Positions 36,310 through 45,302 of a stretch of DNA of 50,197 bases are shown here, one piece after another (position 1 is the stretch's first letter; every line of letters begins with the position of its first letter). A model generated the notes under the pieces. It searched no databases. It had not been told where the DNA came from and worked only from the letters and a program-made list of their open reading frames with translations. The stretch is from Chlorobiota bacterium (lineage in GTDB: Bacteria; Bacteroidota; Ignavibacteria; Kapaibacteriales; UBA961). The translations under genes and the position numbers were made by a program. The stretch is from contig BJGZ01000013.1 in the NCBI GenBank assembly GCA_014191195.1, forward strand, positions 24,492 through 74,688, written 5' to 3'.

Positions 36310-38763
36310 TTAACGAATGATTTTTGCCCAAGCATCTTTTTGCCACGGTTTTGAATCATTATTGCTTTTCTTTGCTTGAAGAATAAGTTGTTTATACTGT
36401 GACTGCTGATAAAAGTATTGAAGAACTTCGATTGCAGAACTTGATAATCTAGAATTAGGATTCCATGCAGCATCTAAAAGATGTAATATCAAAGATTCAT
36501 TTAAATAATTGATACGTTTTAGGGAATTCATAGCATTTCTTCGAGTCCAAAATTCAAATGCAATACTTGTATAATCGATTAACTTATCGAGGGCTTTTTG
36601 ATCTCCCTTTCCAGCTTTAATCTCGAGTGATTTAATCGATATTTGATCATATAAGCCTGCTTCATTTGATGTTTTTTCTAGATACGAATCTGCAGAAGAA
36701 GGAAATTGATCGCATAATTTTTCAAGGGCTGTTGTAATTATGGCATATGATTCATCTGTTAATAATTGTTCTACAGAAGATTTTAATTCCAGTGGTATGG
36801 TTTTTAATACATTTAATCCAGCTTTGCGGACATCTTCTGATTTATCTTTTAGGGCATTTGCGATAAGATTTATTGCATTTGGAGTACCTAATTCATGCAT
36901 TTGAACAATAATTTCATTTTTGATTGCATAAAATTGCTCTTTTTCAAAAACTTGTTGTAAAAGAAGCTCTTTACCATCATTATTCATATCCTTTAATGCA
37001 ATAAGAGCATCATATCTATCTATCATATGCGGTGCATTGATTACCTGATATTTTAATTCATCAAATGTTTTTTTGAATGTAGCCTTTTTTAATACTCTAC
37101 TGCCTGGGTCAAAAAGTACAAAAGCAATTTCTTTATTTGATGAATTTGGAATTAATACATTATGCCTTATAGATGAAATCCATTCTGTTTTTGAATCTTT
37201 CGTGCCATCTTTATAATAAACATCAAATACTATAGGCATTTTGAATGGACCTGTTAATTCATCTGTTGTATGTATTTGATCTACATGGACTGCAGTTGCT
37301 CTTCCATTGACATTTCTGATATCTTCATATTCAACTTTATAATGGGGTTCACCGCCACGATAAAGCCATTGATCAAAAAACCAATCTGGTGTAATACCTA
37401 ATGTATCTTGGAATGCCAAATAAAGATCATTAGTTTCTACATTCGCATAATTATGATGTTCTACATAGTGTTTGATTACTTTTCTAATTTCTTCTTCACC
37501 AAACACATACATCATCATATCGATAACTGCAGAACCTTTGGGATAAATTCTTGCTGAGCCAGAACTTGGATGGACTATTGGTAAACGATCTTTTTCTGAA
37601 GCATTTATTGCAGAATTATGTTCGCCTCTTAGATTCCATTCATACGCATCTTCTCCAAAGTTCTTTTTGGATTCAGGTGTTATTGTACCGGTATATTTTT
37701 TGAAAAAGTATTTTGGATAGAATGTAGCAAAACTTTCTTGCAACCATACATGTTTTTGAACACGGGCAGTGATAAAATCACCAAACCATTGATGAGTTAA
37801 CTCGTGAACATTTGTGCCGATATAACTTCTATCTTTAAAACCTCTTGGATCAACAAAAGAGAAATCACCAAAAGTAGTTGCTGTAGTATTCTCCATAGCA
37901 CCGAATGTAAAATCTTGAACCATTATTTGAGAGTATAATTCCCATGGATATGGAATACCTATAAATGATTCTAGAAAGTCCATAGATTCAGTTGAATACA
38001 AATATGTAGGTTCTACTCTATTTTTATATTCAGGATAATAATATAGATTATTAACGATTCCAGAAGAACTTTTACGAGTCTCTACTGCATATTTACCAAT
38101 AACTAATGTTAATAAATATGGTGCATGAGGATGCATCATGCGATAATGCCACGTTTTTGTTCCATCGCTATTTGATTGTTCATTTAGTTTGGTACCATTA
38201 GATAAAACATGATAGTTTTTATCGAATGTGACAATTGTTTCTGTGATATATTTATCATTCATTTCATCATACATGGGCACCCATGCGCGAGAGTCTATCC
38301 CTTGTCCTTGACTCCATATTTGCTTTCTGCATCTATTTGTTGTGTCATTCCATCCGATAAAATATAATCCTGAACGGGGATATGCTTCATAAACGAATGA
38401 AACACTATCTATAGATCCCCATTTCATTTGTTGCGGGTATACGGTAATACCATTATCTGTAACAGAATAACGAGCAGGCTTACCATTTACAGATGCTTCA
38501 GAAATCTTCATTTTGATTGCATCAAAAAAGATGGAATCAACAGTTTTTCTTAAAGGTTTAAAAACATGGGTAACAATTCCCTTTACCAACCCCTTTTCTG
38601 GTTCAAATTTAACTTTTAATGTCATTCTTTGAACATCTATAGGATGTTCTCTGGGCTCGCTATTGGGCTCATTAACATAAGAGTTTGTTCTATATGGTAA
38701 TTGTGCAAATATTGAAATTGTACTAAAAAGAAAAACGACTATGAAAGATACTCTGACCTTCAT
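36310..38763 (-). CDS. M1-family zinc aminopeptidase, secreted, with HEAT-like C-terminus
   Basis: 817 residues. A signal peptide (to about residue 20, ending IFAQ) is followed by the M1 N-terminal beta domain. The substrate motif GAMEN is at 288-292 and the zinc site HELTH at 320-324, with the third ligand Glu343 (LQESFATF) 19 residues later. Tyr in 'ARIYPKGSAVIDMMM' probably stabilises the transition state. From about residue 590 the protein turns to HEAT-like helices. It would remove N-terminal residues from peptides in the periplasm or outside. AAGGA lies eight bases before the ATG. The gene starts 32 bp after the end of the interrupted thioredoxin frame. Confidence 0.93.
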   Translation of the reverse strand: MKVRVSFIVVFLFSTISIFAQLPYRTNSYVNEPNSEPREHPIDVQRMTLKVKFEPEKGLVKGIVTHVFKPLRKTVDSIFFDAIKMKISEASVNGKPARYSVTDNGITVYPQQMKWGSIDSVSFVYEAYPRSGLYFIGWNDTTNRCRKQIWSQGQGIDSRAWVPMYDEMNDKYITETIVTFDKNYHVLSNGTKLNEQSNSDGTKTWHYRMMHPHAPYLLTLVIGKYAVETRKSSSGIVNNLYYYPEYKNRVEPTYLYSTESMDFLESFIGIPYPWELYSQIMVQDFTFGAMENTTATTFGDFSFVDPRGFKDRSYIGTNVHELTHQWFGDFITARVQKHVWLQESFATFYPKYFFKKYTGTITPESKKNFGEDAYEWNLRGEHNSAINASEKDRLPIVHPSSGSARIYPKGSAVIDMMMYVFGEEEIRKVIKHYVEHHNYANVETNDLYLAFQDTLGITPDWFFDQWLYRGGEPHYKVEYEDIRNVNGRATAVHVDQIHTTDELTGPFKMPIVFDVYYKDGTKDSKTEWISSIRHNVLIPNSSNKEIAFVLFDPGSRVLKKATFKKTFDELKYQVINAPHMIDRYDALIALKDMNNDGKELLLQQVFEKEQFYAIKNEIIVQMHELGTPNAINLIANALKDKSEDVRKAGLNVLKTIPLELKSSVEQLLTDESYAIITTALEKLCDQFPSSADSYLEKTSNEAGLYDQISIKSLEIKAGKGDQKALDKLIDYTSIAFEFWTRRNAMNSLKRINYLNESLILHLLDAAWNPNSRLSSSAIEVLQYFYQQSQYKQLILQAKKSNNDSKPWQKDAWAKIIR

Positions 38764-38795
38764 GTTTCATCCTTTGCAATTGTTAAGAAAGTATA

Positions 38796-39122
38796 TTACA
38801 AAATACGAAGAAACATGGATTTTTTCCCTACATATTGCTTGATTACTTGTTCTAATTGACTTGCTTACATTATACCTGATTGTCTCCATAGTACTTTACC
38901 ATCCCGGAAAAGCATTAATGTTGGCACAGATTGTATAGAATATTGTCTTGCTGTTTGTGGATTTCTGTCTATATCCATTTTCATGATAATTACTTTATTT
39001 CCAATAGAAGATTGTAATTCTGCTAGAATTGGAGGCATCATTTTGCATGGACCTCACCATTCAGCGGAAAAATCGACAAGAACCGGAGTATCTGTTTGTA
39101 TTAATTCTGAAATAATTGCCAT
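38796..39122 (-). pseudogene. Thioredoxin frame with TGA at active-site Cys and TAA at codon 86: selenoprotein candidate or broken trx
   Basis: From ATG 39122 the frame reads 'MAIISELIQTDTPVLVDF', then SAEW, a TGA (39056-39054) and GPCKMMPPILAEL, the thioredoxin WCGPCK site with the first Cys replaced by a stop. It continues through 'VPTLMLFRDGKVL' with the cis-Pro to TAA at codon 86 (38867-38865), then in the same frame 'ASQLEQVIKQYVGKK' and a final TAA at 38796. Total 108 codons plus stop, a normal thioredoxin length, with no frameshift. TGA ends two other genes here, so it is not globally reassigned. Selenocysteine at codon 23 is possible, since a hairpin follows at a suitable distance. 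The second stop points to decay, or to a shortened 85-residue protein lacking the last helix. No clear ribosome site precedes the ATG. It lies 95 bp after the TauE/SafE-type gene. Confidence 0.8.
39016..39030 (-). promoter_or_regulatory. Candidate bacterial SECIS hairpin
   Basis: On the minus strand AATTCT-AGC-AGAATT, a perfect 6-bp stem with a 3-base loop, begins 24 bases after the in-frame TGA. The loop G is the second loop base, 31 bases from the TGA. This meets the published bacterial SECIS pattern: stem 4-16 bp, loop 3-14 with G in the first two positions, 16-37 bases from TGA. The same bases encode the ordinary thioredoxin segment Pro-Ile-Leu-Ala-Glu-Leu, so the hairpin could be chance. 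Confidence 0.3.
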
Positions 39123-39217
39123 ATTATTATTGGATTTTTTTGATTCTTTGTATAAAATCTTATTCAAAATAAACAGACTTCTAATATCAAACACAGTTAC
39201 AAAAGTGACACAGACAT

Positions 39218-39589
39218 TTACTTATCAAAGAATAATGTTTTAATAGAAATTCCCATCAATAATAAAGCAAAAATCTTTTTTAATAATTGTTGCGGGATTT
39301 CTTGGGCAAATTTTGCCCCAAAATATCCACTAATAACAAATGCTAAGGCTAAAATTAAAGAAGCTTTGATATCAACATTACCAGCTTTATAATATTGCCA
39401 TGCAGCAAGTAATCCAATAGGCATTACAAACATCATCAAAGTTGTCCCTTGGGCAATATGCTGTGGAAATCCTAGAATTAGAACTAATGCTGGAATAATA
39501 ATCACAGCACCACCAATTCCTAATAAACCGCCTAAAAATCCTGCTATAGTTCCAATCAAAATTAAAAATAAAGTTGTTGTATCCTGCAT
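39218..39589 (-). CDS. Half-size TauE/SafE (TSUP) transporter
   Basis: 123 residues with four membrane segments, about half of a usual 240-260-residue TSUP permease. It contains one family repeat: 'GTIAGFLGGLLGIGGAVIIIPAL', then 'QGTTLMMFV' and 'SGYFGAKFA'. Single-repeat TSUP proteins of this size exist and are thought to dimerise, so it is probably complete; a good ribosome site (AAGGTAAG) precedes the ATG. The family exports sulfite, sulfoacetate or other organosulfur anions. The downstream thioredoxin frame is on the same strand. Confidence 0.8.
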   Translation of the reverse strand: MQDTTTLFLILIGTIAGFLGGLLGIGGAVIIIPALVLILGFPQHIAQGTTLMMFVMPIGLLAAWQYYKAGNVDIKASLILALAFVISGYFGAKFAQEIPQQLLKKIFALLLMGISIKTLFFDK

Positions 39590-39644
39590 ATTCTTACCTT
39601 AATAAATGAGTATAAGCAAAATTGCATTTTTACTGATAATAATT

Positions 39645-39660
39645 TGTAACTGATGTTACA
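39645..39660. promoter_or_regulatory. Palindrome TGTAAC-TGAT-GTTACA, possible operator
   Basis: Perfect 6-bp arms in the divergent gap between the TauE/SafE-type gene and purF. The shape TGTAA-N6-TTACA resembles CRP/FNR-family sites. The regulator and target are unknown. Confidence 0.35.
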
Positions 39661-39759
39661 TATCAATGAAACAAATGCAAAATGAAACAGATAAACTATA
39701 CTCAAATTTCGTATTTTCGTTCATGAATATTCCTTCTTCATCCTTTCAAGTACACATCA

Positions 39760-41259
39760 ATGAACCAGCTTCGTGATTTAGATAAACCAAATTGTAATTG
39801 TGGCATTGTAGGTGTTTTTAATCATCCACAAGCATCTGTTATGGCATACTATGCTTTGCATGCATTGCAACATAGGGGACAAGAAGCCGCTGGAATTGTT
39901 GCAGCTAAAAAAAATGGTGATGATGAACCATATAAATTTTCTGTCCATAAAGGCGAAGGCTTAGTTCTTGATGTATTCTCTGATTCAGATATCTTAACAA
40001 ATAAATTACAAGGCACTGTTGCTATAGCACATAATCGCTATTCTACCACTGGAAGTGGTGGATTAACTAATGTGCAACCATTTTTAACAAAGTATAAGTC
40101 TGGTTCTATAGCAGTAGCTCATAATGGAAATTTAACGAATACAAAACAGCTAAGGAATCAATTACAAGAAGAAGGATCTATCTTTCAGACAACAACAGAT
40201 AGCGAATTATTTCTTCATCTTATTGCTAGAAGTAAAAAAGATCAACAGCTTGAACAAATTCGTGAAGCTTTAATGACAGCCAGAGGGGCCTATTCTCTTG
40301 TTATTTTAACTAATTCATGTTTAGTAGCTGCAAGAGATCCCTTCGGTTTCCGCCCTTTATGCATAGGCCGAAAAAAAGTTGGTGATTCTATGGCTTATTT
40401 TGTTGTGTCCGAAACCTGCGCACTTGATATTATAAGCGCAGAATATATTAGAGATATAGCCCATAATGAGATTATTGTTATCGATGATGATACTGTTAAA
40501 ACAGGAAATATCAAAAGCTATACAATCGATGAAATTACTCCAGAGTCAAGACATTGTATTTTTGAATACATTTATTTTTCAAGACCAGACTCTAAAATCT
40601 TTGGACATAATGTAGACAAAGTACGCCGAAGACTTGGTAAAAATCTTGCTCTTGAAAGCGCTGTACATGCTTCTGAACCAGATGAAAAAGTAATTTGTAT
40701 TGCAGTTCCTGATAGTGGGAATACAGCAACTTTGGGATATGCAAAAGTTAACAATAAAATGGGAATACCCACTAAATATGAAATCGGTTTAATAAGAAGT
40801 CATTATGTTGGAAGAACATTTATTGCTCCTGGCCAAGACAATAGAGAATTTAAGGTTAAAACGAAATTCAATACTGTTCGCGGGGTATTAGAAGGTAAAA
40901 CTGTGGTTGTGATTGACGATTCAATCGTTAGAGGTACTACTTCAAAAGCTTTAGTTAATTTAATTCGCGAAGCAAAACCAAAAAAAGTTCATATGCGAAT
41001 TACGTCGCCACCTATAAAATTTCCTTGTAAATATGGAATGGATTTTCCCAGCAAAGTAGAACTTATAGCAAACCACTATTCCAATGAAGAAGAGATTTCT
41101 AAAGCTTTAAATGCAGATACTTTACATTATTTATCAGTTGAATCTTTAATGGAATCTGTTCCTCAAGAAGCAGGAATTGGATATTGTAATGCTTGCTTTA
41201 CAGGTAATTATCCTGTAGAAATTGATATCCATGCTCATAAATTTTCTATTGAAGAATAA
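39760..41259 (+). CDS. purF: Amidophosphoribosyltransferase
   Basis: 499 residues. A short propeptide ends before Cys14 in CNCGIVGVF, the Ntn-type glutaminase nucleophile. 'RYSTTGSGGLTNVQPF' and 'AVAHNGNLTN' belong to the glutaminase domain. The PRPP loop is VVVIDDSIVRGTTS. Cysteines in CIFEYIYFSRPDS, FPCKYGMDFPS and GYCNACFTGNYP match the [4Fe-4S]-binding, propeptide-processed type known from Bacillus. It makes phosphoribosylamine, the first step of purine synthesis. Only three bases separate it from yciH; with murC the three probably form one operon. Confidence 0.97.
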   Translation: MNQLRDLDKPNCNCGIVGVFNHPQASVMAYYALHALQHRGQEAAGIVAAKKNGDDEPYKFSVHKGEGLVLDVFSDSDILTNKLQGTVAIAHNRYSTTGSGGLTNVQPFLTKYKSGSIAVAHNGNLTNTKQLRNQLQEEGSIFQTTTDSELFLHLIARSKKDQQLEQIREALMTARGAYSLVILTNSCLVAARDPFGFRPLCIGRKKVGDSMAYFVVSETCALDIISAEYIRDIAHNEIIVIDDDTVKTGNIKSYTIDEITPESRHCIFEYIYFSRPDSKIFGHNVDKVRRRLGKNLALESAVHASEPDEKVICIAVPDSGNTATLGYAKVNNKMGIPTKYEIGLIRSHYVGRTFIAPGQDNREFKVKTKFNTVRGVLEGKTVVVIDDSIVRGTTSKALVNLIREAKPKKVHMRITSPPIKFPCKYGMDFPSKVELIANHYSNEEEISKALNADTLHYLSVESLMESVPQEAGIGYCNACFTGNYPVEIDIHAHKFSIEE

Positions 41260-41262
41260 TGT

Positions 41263-41601
41263 ATGGCTAAATTGACTTCATTAAGCGATTTATCAACTTT
41301 GTTATCGCAAGATTATAAAGTTGCAGAAAAAATACAGAAGCAGTTAGGGTATGATGGAAAACCTGTCCAGATTAAAGTATACATTGAAAAAAAAGGTAGA
41401 GGCGGTAAAACTGTGACTATTGTGTCTGGTTTTCAGTCAAAACCAGATGAATTAGACTTTTTATGCCAGTTATTAAAAAAATCTTGTGGTTCTGGTGGAA
41501 CTGTTCGAGATAATCTGATTGAAATACAAGGTGATCACAGATCATCGGTTACAAAAAAGCTTCAGAATATGAATTATTCTGTCAAAGAAATTCATTCATA
41601 A
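41263..41601 (+). CDS. yciH: SUI1/eIF1-family translation factor (YciH)
   Basis: 112 residues. It contains the eIF1 core 'IYIEKKGRGGKTVTIVSGF' (first residues approximate) and 'KKSCGSGGTVRDNLIEIQGDH'. Bacterial YciH can check initiation fidelity, like eIF1/IF3, and has been linked to stress translation; this role is taken from the family. It sits between purF (3 bp) and murC (15 bp). Confidence 0.92.
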   Translation: MAKLTSLSDLSTLLSQDYKVAEKIQKQLGYDGKPVQIKVYIEKKGRGGKTVTIVSGFQSKPDELDFLCQLLKKSCGSGGTVRDNLIEIQGDHRSSVTKKLQNMNYSVKEIHS

Positions 41602-41616
41602 GTCATTAAAAAAACT

Positions 41617-42993
41617 ATGATTTTTACGTCGATTAAACATATTCATTTTGTTGGTATAGGCGGAATTGGAATGAGTGGGATTGCTGAAATCCTTATCAAT
41701 CTAGGCTTTACTATCAGTGGTTCGGATTTATCCGTATCAGAAAATACGGAATATCTTGCTTCACTTGGTGCACATATTTATACCGGGCATGCAGCTGAAC
41801 ATATAATTGGTGCAGAGGCAGTTGTGTATTCAAGCGCCGTTAAACCTCAAGAAAATCAAGAAACCATTGCAGCTTTTGAAAAGGGTATTCCAGTAATCCG
41901 AAGAGCTGAAATGTTAGCAGAATTATCAAGACTTAATTATACTTTAGCCTTAGCTGGAACTCATGGTAAAACCACAACAACATCTTTATGTGGTTTAGTA
42001 TTAATGAAAGGTGGTATAGACCCAACTGTAATTGTAGGTGGAAGGCTGGATGGGCTTGGTGGCACAAATGCTAGATTAGGAAAAGGGCAATGGACAGTAG
42101 TAGAAGCTGATGAATATGATAGGTCCTTTTTGCAGTTATTCCCTACTATTGCTGTTATTAATAATATTGAAGCCGAACATCTTGATATTTATGGAACTGA
42201 AGAAGAAGTAAAAAAAGCATTTATTGAATTTGCTTCTAAAGTACCTTTTTATGGATTGATTGCTTTAGGTTTAGATGATTCTGGTGTTCGCGATATTCTT
42301 CCTCATATCAATAAAAAGATTATTACTTTTGGTTTATCTCGTCAATGCGATATACGAGCAATTGATATTGTTTCCCATGAACAAAGTTCTACATTTACAG
42401 TTAAAGCACATGGTAAAGATCTTGGAAAAATCACCATACAAATACCAGGGCTATATAATGTTAAAAATTCTTTAGCTGCAATTACTGTAGGTCTTCATTT
42501 AGAAATACCATTTGAAACCATTAAAAGTGCATTAGAGACTTTTGGAGGTGTATATCGTCGTTTCGAAATTAAAGGTATGATAGATGATATATTAATAGTT
42601 GATGATTATGCCCATCATCCTACAGAATTATTGAATGCTTTGGCAGCAGCTAGAGCTGGTTGGAAAGACAGACGTATTGTATGTGTATTTCAACCACATA
42701 CATATACCAGAACACGAGATTTTTATAAAGAATTTGGGCTTTCTTTTGACGATGCGGATATAGTGTTTATCACAGATATTTATCCTGCAAGAGAAATTCC
42801 AATTGAAGGAATTACCGGTGAATTGATTGCTCAGTCTGCAAAAAAGGCAGGTCACCGTAATGTTCATTATGTGCAGAATAAAGCAGACTTAGAACATGTG
42901 GTAAAATCTATTATTCAACCAGGTGATCTTGTTTTAACCGTAGGTGCTGGAGATATAACAAAATTATCCGATATATTACTTGTTGGCAAATAG
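41617..42993 (+). CDS. murC: UDP-N-acetylmuramate--L-alanine ligase
   Basis: 458 residues. The N-terminal UDP-binding motif is 'FVGIGGIGMSGIAEIL', the Mur-ligase ATP loop GTHGKTTTT is at 114-122, and the central motif includes 'EADEYDRSF'. The C-terminal domain has 'YAHHPTEL' and 'FQPHTYTRTRDF'. It adds L-Ala to UDP-MurNAc in peptidoglycan synthesis. It is apart from any mur/dcw cluster in this window. Its last 18 bases overlap the end of kynU on the other strand. Confidence 0.97.
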   Translation: MIFTSIKHIHFVGIGGIGMSGIAEILINLGFTISGSDLSVSENTEYLASLGAHIYTGHAAEHIIGAEAVVYSSAVKPQENQETIAAFEKGIPVIRRAEMLAELSRLNYTLALAGTHGKTTTTSLCGLVLMKGGIDPTVIVGGRLDGLGGTNARLGKGQWTVVEADEYDRSFLQLFPTIAVINNIEAEHLDIYGTEEEVKKAFIEFASKVPFYGLIALGLDDSGVRDILPHINKKIITFGLSRQCDIRAIDIVSHEQSSTFTVKAHGKDLGKITIQIPGLYNVKNSLAAITVGLHLEIPFETIKSALETFGGVYRRFEIKGMIDDILIVDDYAHHPTELLNALAAARAGWKDRRIVCVFQPHTYTRTRDFYKEFGLSFDDADIVFITDIYPAREIPIEGITGELIAQSAKKAGHRNVHYVQNKADLEHVVKSIIQPGDLVLTVGAGDITKLSDILLVGK

Positions 42994-44265
42994 TCGGATA
43001 CAATGTTCCTTAAATTTTTCTGAGAACTTTGTAATATCTGCAAATGAATTATATAATGGTGCAGGAGCCAATCTTATGATATTGGGTTCTCTCCAATCCA
43101 CTATTATTCCATATGATAATAGACTATCTATCAATTCTTTCCCATGTTTATGAATTAACATAGATAATTGAGCCCCTCTTTCTTTACTATTTTTGGGAGT
43201 TATTATTTCTAAGGGAATATGTGGATACTCTTGTAATAAGGAATGCAACATATATTCAGCATAACCTGTAAGCGCATCTCTTTTAGCAAATAATACCCGT
43301 AAATCGGCTTTATCAAATATATCTAAAGAAGCTCTTAATGCTGCCATTTGAAATACTTGCGCATTACTTACTTGCCAACCTTGAGCTCCGGGTTCGGGAA
43401 TAAATCCTTTTTTCATTAAAAATCTTGACGATTCTTGATATCCCCACCAGCCTGCAAAACGAGGTAATTCATCAGAATATGCATGTTTTTCGTGGATAAA
43501 AAGTCCTCCAATACCACCCGGACCAGAATTTAAATACTTATAAGAACACCACACTGCAAAATCTATGTTCCAATCATGTAATTCTAATTCAACATTTCCT
43601 ATAGCATGTGCTAAATCAAGGCCACAACAAGCACCTACATCATGGGCTGCAGCTGCAATTTTCTGCATATTAAATCTTTGCCCAGTTAAATATTGAACCC
43701 CGCTAAACATCAATAATGCTAGTTCTTTACCATGAAATGAAATTGCAGACAGAATGTCTTCTGTCCTAAGTGTGTATTCTCCTTCTCTAGGAAATAGTTC
43801 AATTATTGTAGTGTCAGGGTGAAAACCATGAAATCTAACTTGGGATTCGATAGCATATTGATCTGAAGGAAAAGCATTTCCTTCCATAATAATCTTATAT
43901 CTTTGATGTGTAGGCTTATAAAATGAAACCAATGCAAAGTGAAGATTTGCTGTTAATGTATTTGTAGCAACAACTTCTAATGGTAAAGCTCCTACTAATC
44001 TAGCCAATGATTCTGTTAATACTTTATGATATGAAAACCAAGGTCTTTTGGAATTAAAATGACCCTCTACTCCATATTCTCTCCAATCTTTTAGTTCCTG
44101 TTCTATATAGTCTGAAACGCCTTTAGGTTGAAGTCCTAGAGAATTACCACAAAAATATAATGCTGAATGTCCATTATGTTGTGGAAAATAGAAATCATCT
44201 CTGCATAGTGCAAGTGCATCACTTTTATCTGCTAACAATGCAAAATCTGCTGAATAATGTGTCAT
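42976..44265 (-). CDS. kynU: Kynureninase
   Basis: 429 residues from ATG 44265, preceded by AGGTGA at the right spacing; a GTG three codons earlier is less likely. PLP Lys243 lies in WCSYKYLNSGPGG and the PLP-binding 'DLAHAIGN' precedes it. 'YFCGNSLGLQPK' and 'FAGWWGY' are kynureninase hallmarks. It splits kynurenine or 3-hydroxykynurenine to anthranilate or 3-hydroxyanthranilate plus alanine. No other kyn or nad gene lies here, so tryptophan breakdown and NAD synthesis cannot be told apart. The gap to pdxA is 12 bp and murC is overlapped tail to tail. Confidence 0.95.
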   Translation of the reverse strand: MTHYSADFALLADKSDALALCRDDFYFPQHNGHSALYFCGNSLGLQPKGVSDYIEQELKDWREYGVEGHFNSKRPWFSYHKVLTESLARLVGALPLEVVATNTLTANLHFALVSFYKPTHQRYKIIMEGNAFPSDQYAIESQVRFHGFHPDTTIIELFPREGEYTLRTEDILSAISFHGKELALLMFSGVQYLTGQRFNMQKIAAAAHDVGACCGLDLAHAIGNVELELHDWNIDFAVWCSYKYLNSGPGGIGGLFIHEKHAYSDELPRFAGWWGYQESSRFLMKKGFIPEPGAQGWQVSNAQVFQMAALRASLDIFDKADLRVLFAKRDALTGYAEYMLHSLLQEYPHIPLEIITPKNSKERGAQLSMLIHKHGKELIDSLLSYGIIVDWREPNIIRLAPAPLYNSFADITKFSEKFKEHCIRLFANK

Positions 44266-44277
44266 TATATTCACCTT

Positions 44278-45234
44278 TTATGCCTTATTAGCTGCAAATT
44301 CTATTGCAGATAAGATAGCTTGTTTAGTGCTTTCAAAATGTGCGATATTCTTTCCAGCTATATCATATGCAGTACCATGATCGGGAGACATACGTATAAT
44401 TGGCAAACCAACTGTAACATTTACGCCTGAATAACCAGAAATCATTTTTAATGGAATTAAACCTTGATCATGATACATTGCTAAAACAGCATCATAGTTT
44501 TGATATTTCTTTTGTGCAAAAAAGGCATCTGCAGAGAATGGTCCATCAATATTGATATTGAGGGATTTACATTGATCAATTGCAGGAATAATACTGATTT
44601 GTTCTTCATTACCAATATCTCCTTGCTCTCCTGCATGAGGATTTAATCCTAAAACCGCTATTGTTGGTTGATCAATAAGCCAATCTTCGCATAAAGAAGT
44701 ATGTAATATGTTAATTGTTTGTACAAGAGAGTCTTTAGATATCATTGAAGATACTTTTTCTAGCGGGACATGGATCGTGGCAAGCGCTACTCGAAATTGT
44801 TTTGCGAACAATATCATTAATGGTTGAGCTTGATTTGTATATGCTGATAACATTTCTGTTTGACCAGGAAAATCCCAATCATATTGTCTTAAAGATGCCT
44901 TTGATATCGGCAATGTAATCAATGCATCTGCTTTTTTATTATATACATGATGAATAGATATTTCTAGTGATTCAATAGCTAATTTAGCAGATTCTTTAGT
45001 TGCAATACCATATGTAATTGGTGAATACATTGTACATGGATGAATTGTAATGACATGATTACCACTTACTACAGTATTATTAATCAAAGGTCCTGCTAAT
45101 CCAGACTCTTCAAGTGTTTTAGGGTGAATACATAAAATCAATTCATGATCAAATATATCCATTGATTGTAGAGACTTAAAGAAGGTTTCAAGTCCTATCC
45201 CATTCACATCACCGCATGATACAAATAGCTTCAT
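44278..45234 (-). CDS. pdxA: 4-hydroxythreonine-4-phosphate dehydrogenase
   Basis: 318 residues. 'GDVNGIGLE' near the start is the family G-D-P-x-G-(I/V)-G-P-E motif with the usual Pro residues changed to Val and Leu. 'NPHAGEQGDIGNEE', 'AMYHDQGLIPLK' with metal-binding His, and 'RMSPDHGTAYDIAGK' are all present. It acts in the DXP-dependent pyridoxal phosphate pathway, which supplies the cofactor of the neighbouring kynureninase. The ATG is only 18 bp past the rplQ terminator and lacks a clear ribosome site. Confidence 0.94.
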   Translation of the reverse strand: MKLFVSCGDVNGIGLETFFKSLQSMDIFDHELILCIHPKTLEESGLAGPLINNTVVSGNHVITIHPCTMYSPITYGIATKESAKLAIESLEISIHHVYNKKADALITLPISKASLRQYDWDFPGQTEMLSAYTNQAQPLMILFAKQFRVALATIHVPLEKVSSMISKDSLVQTINILHTSLCEDWLIDQPTIAVLGLNPHAGEQGDIGNEEQISIIPAIDQCKSLNINIDGPFSADAFFAQKKYQNYDAVLAMYHDQGLIPLKMISGYSGVNVTVGLPIIRMSPDHGTAYDIAGKNIAHFESTKQAILSAIEFAANKA

Positions 45235-45251
45235 ATTATATATATATCATA

Positions 45252-45283
45252 TAAAAAAAAAGGCAACTGAAATCAGTTGCCTT
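45252..45283 (-). terminator. Terminator of the secY-rplQ operon
   Basis: 10-bp perfect stem AAGGCAACTG/CAGTTGCCTT around a 4-base loop, followed on the minus strand by a run of eight T. It lies just after rplQ and just before pdxA. Confidence 0.92.
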
Positions 45284-45302
45284 AAAATCTATGTCGATTA
45301 AC

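Noticed and set aside
39054-39056. TGA reassigned to Cys or Trp throughout the genome
   Set aside because: TGA ends the DUF971 gene (15758-15760) and the LysE-type gene (24008-24010) at sensible places, so it is a normal stop here.
38983-39243. Plus-strand frame of 86 codons across the thioredoxin region
   Set aside because: The minus strand carries clear thioredoxin motifs; the plus frame has no likeness to anything and no ribosome site.
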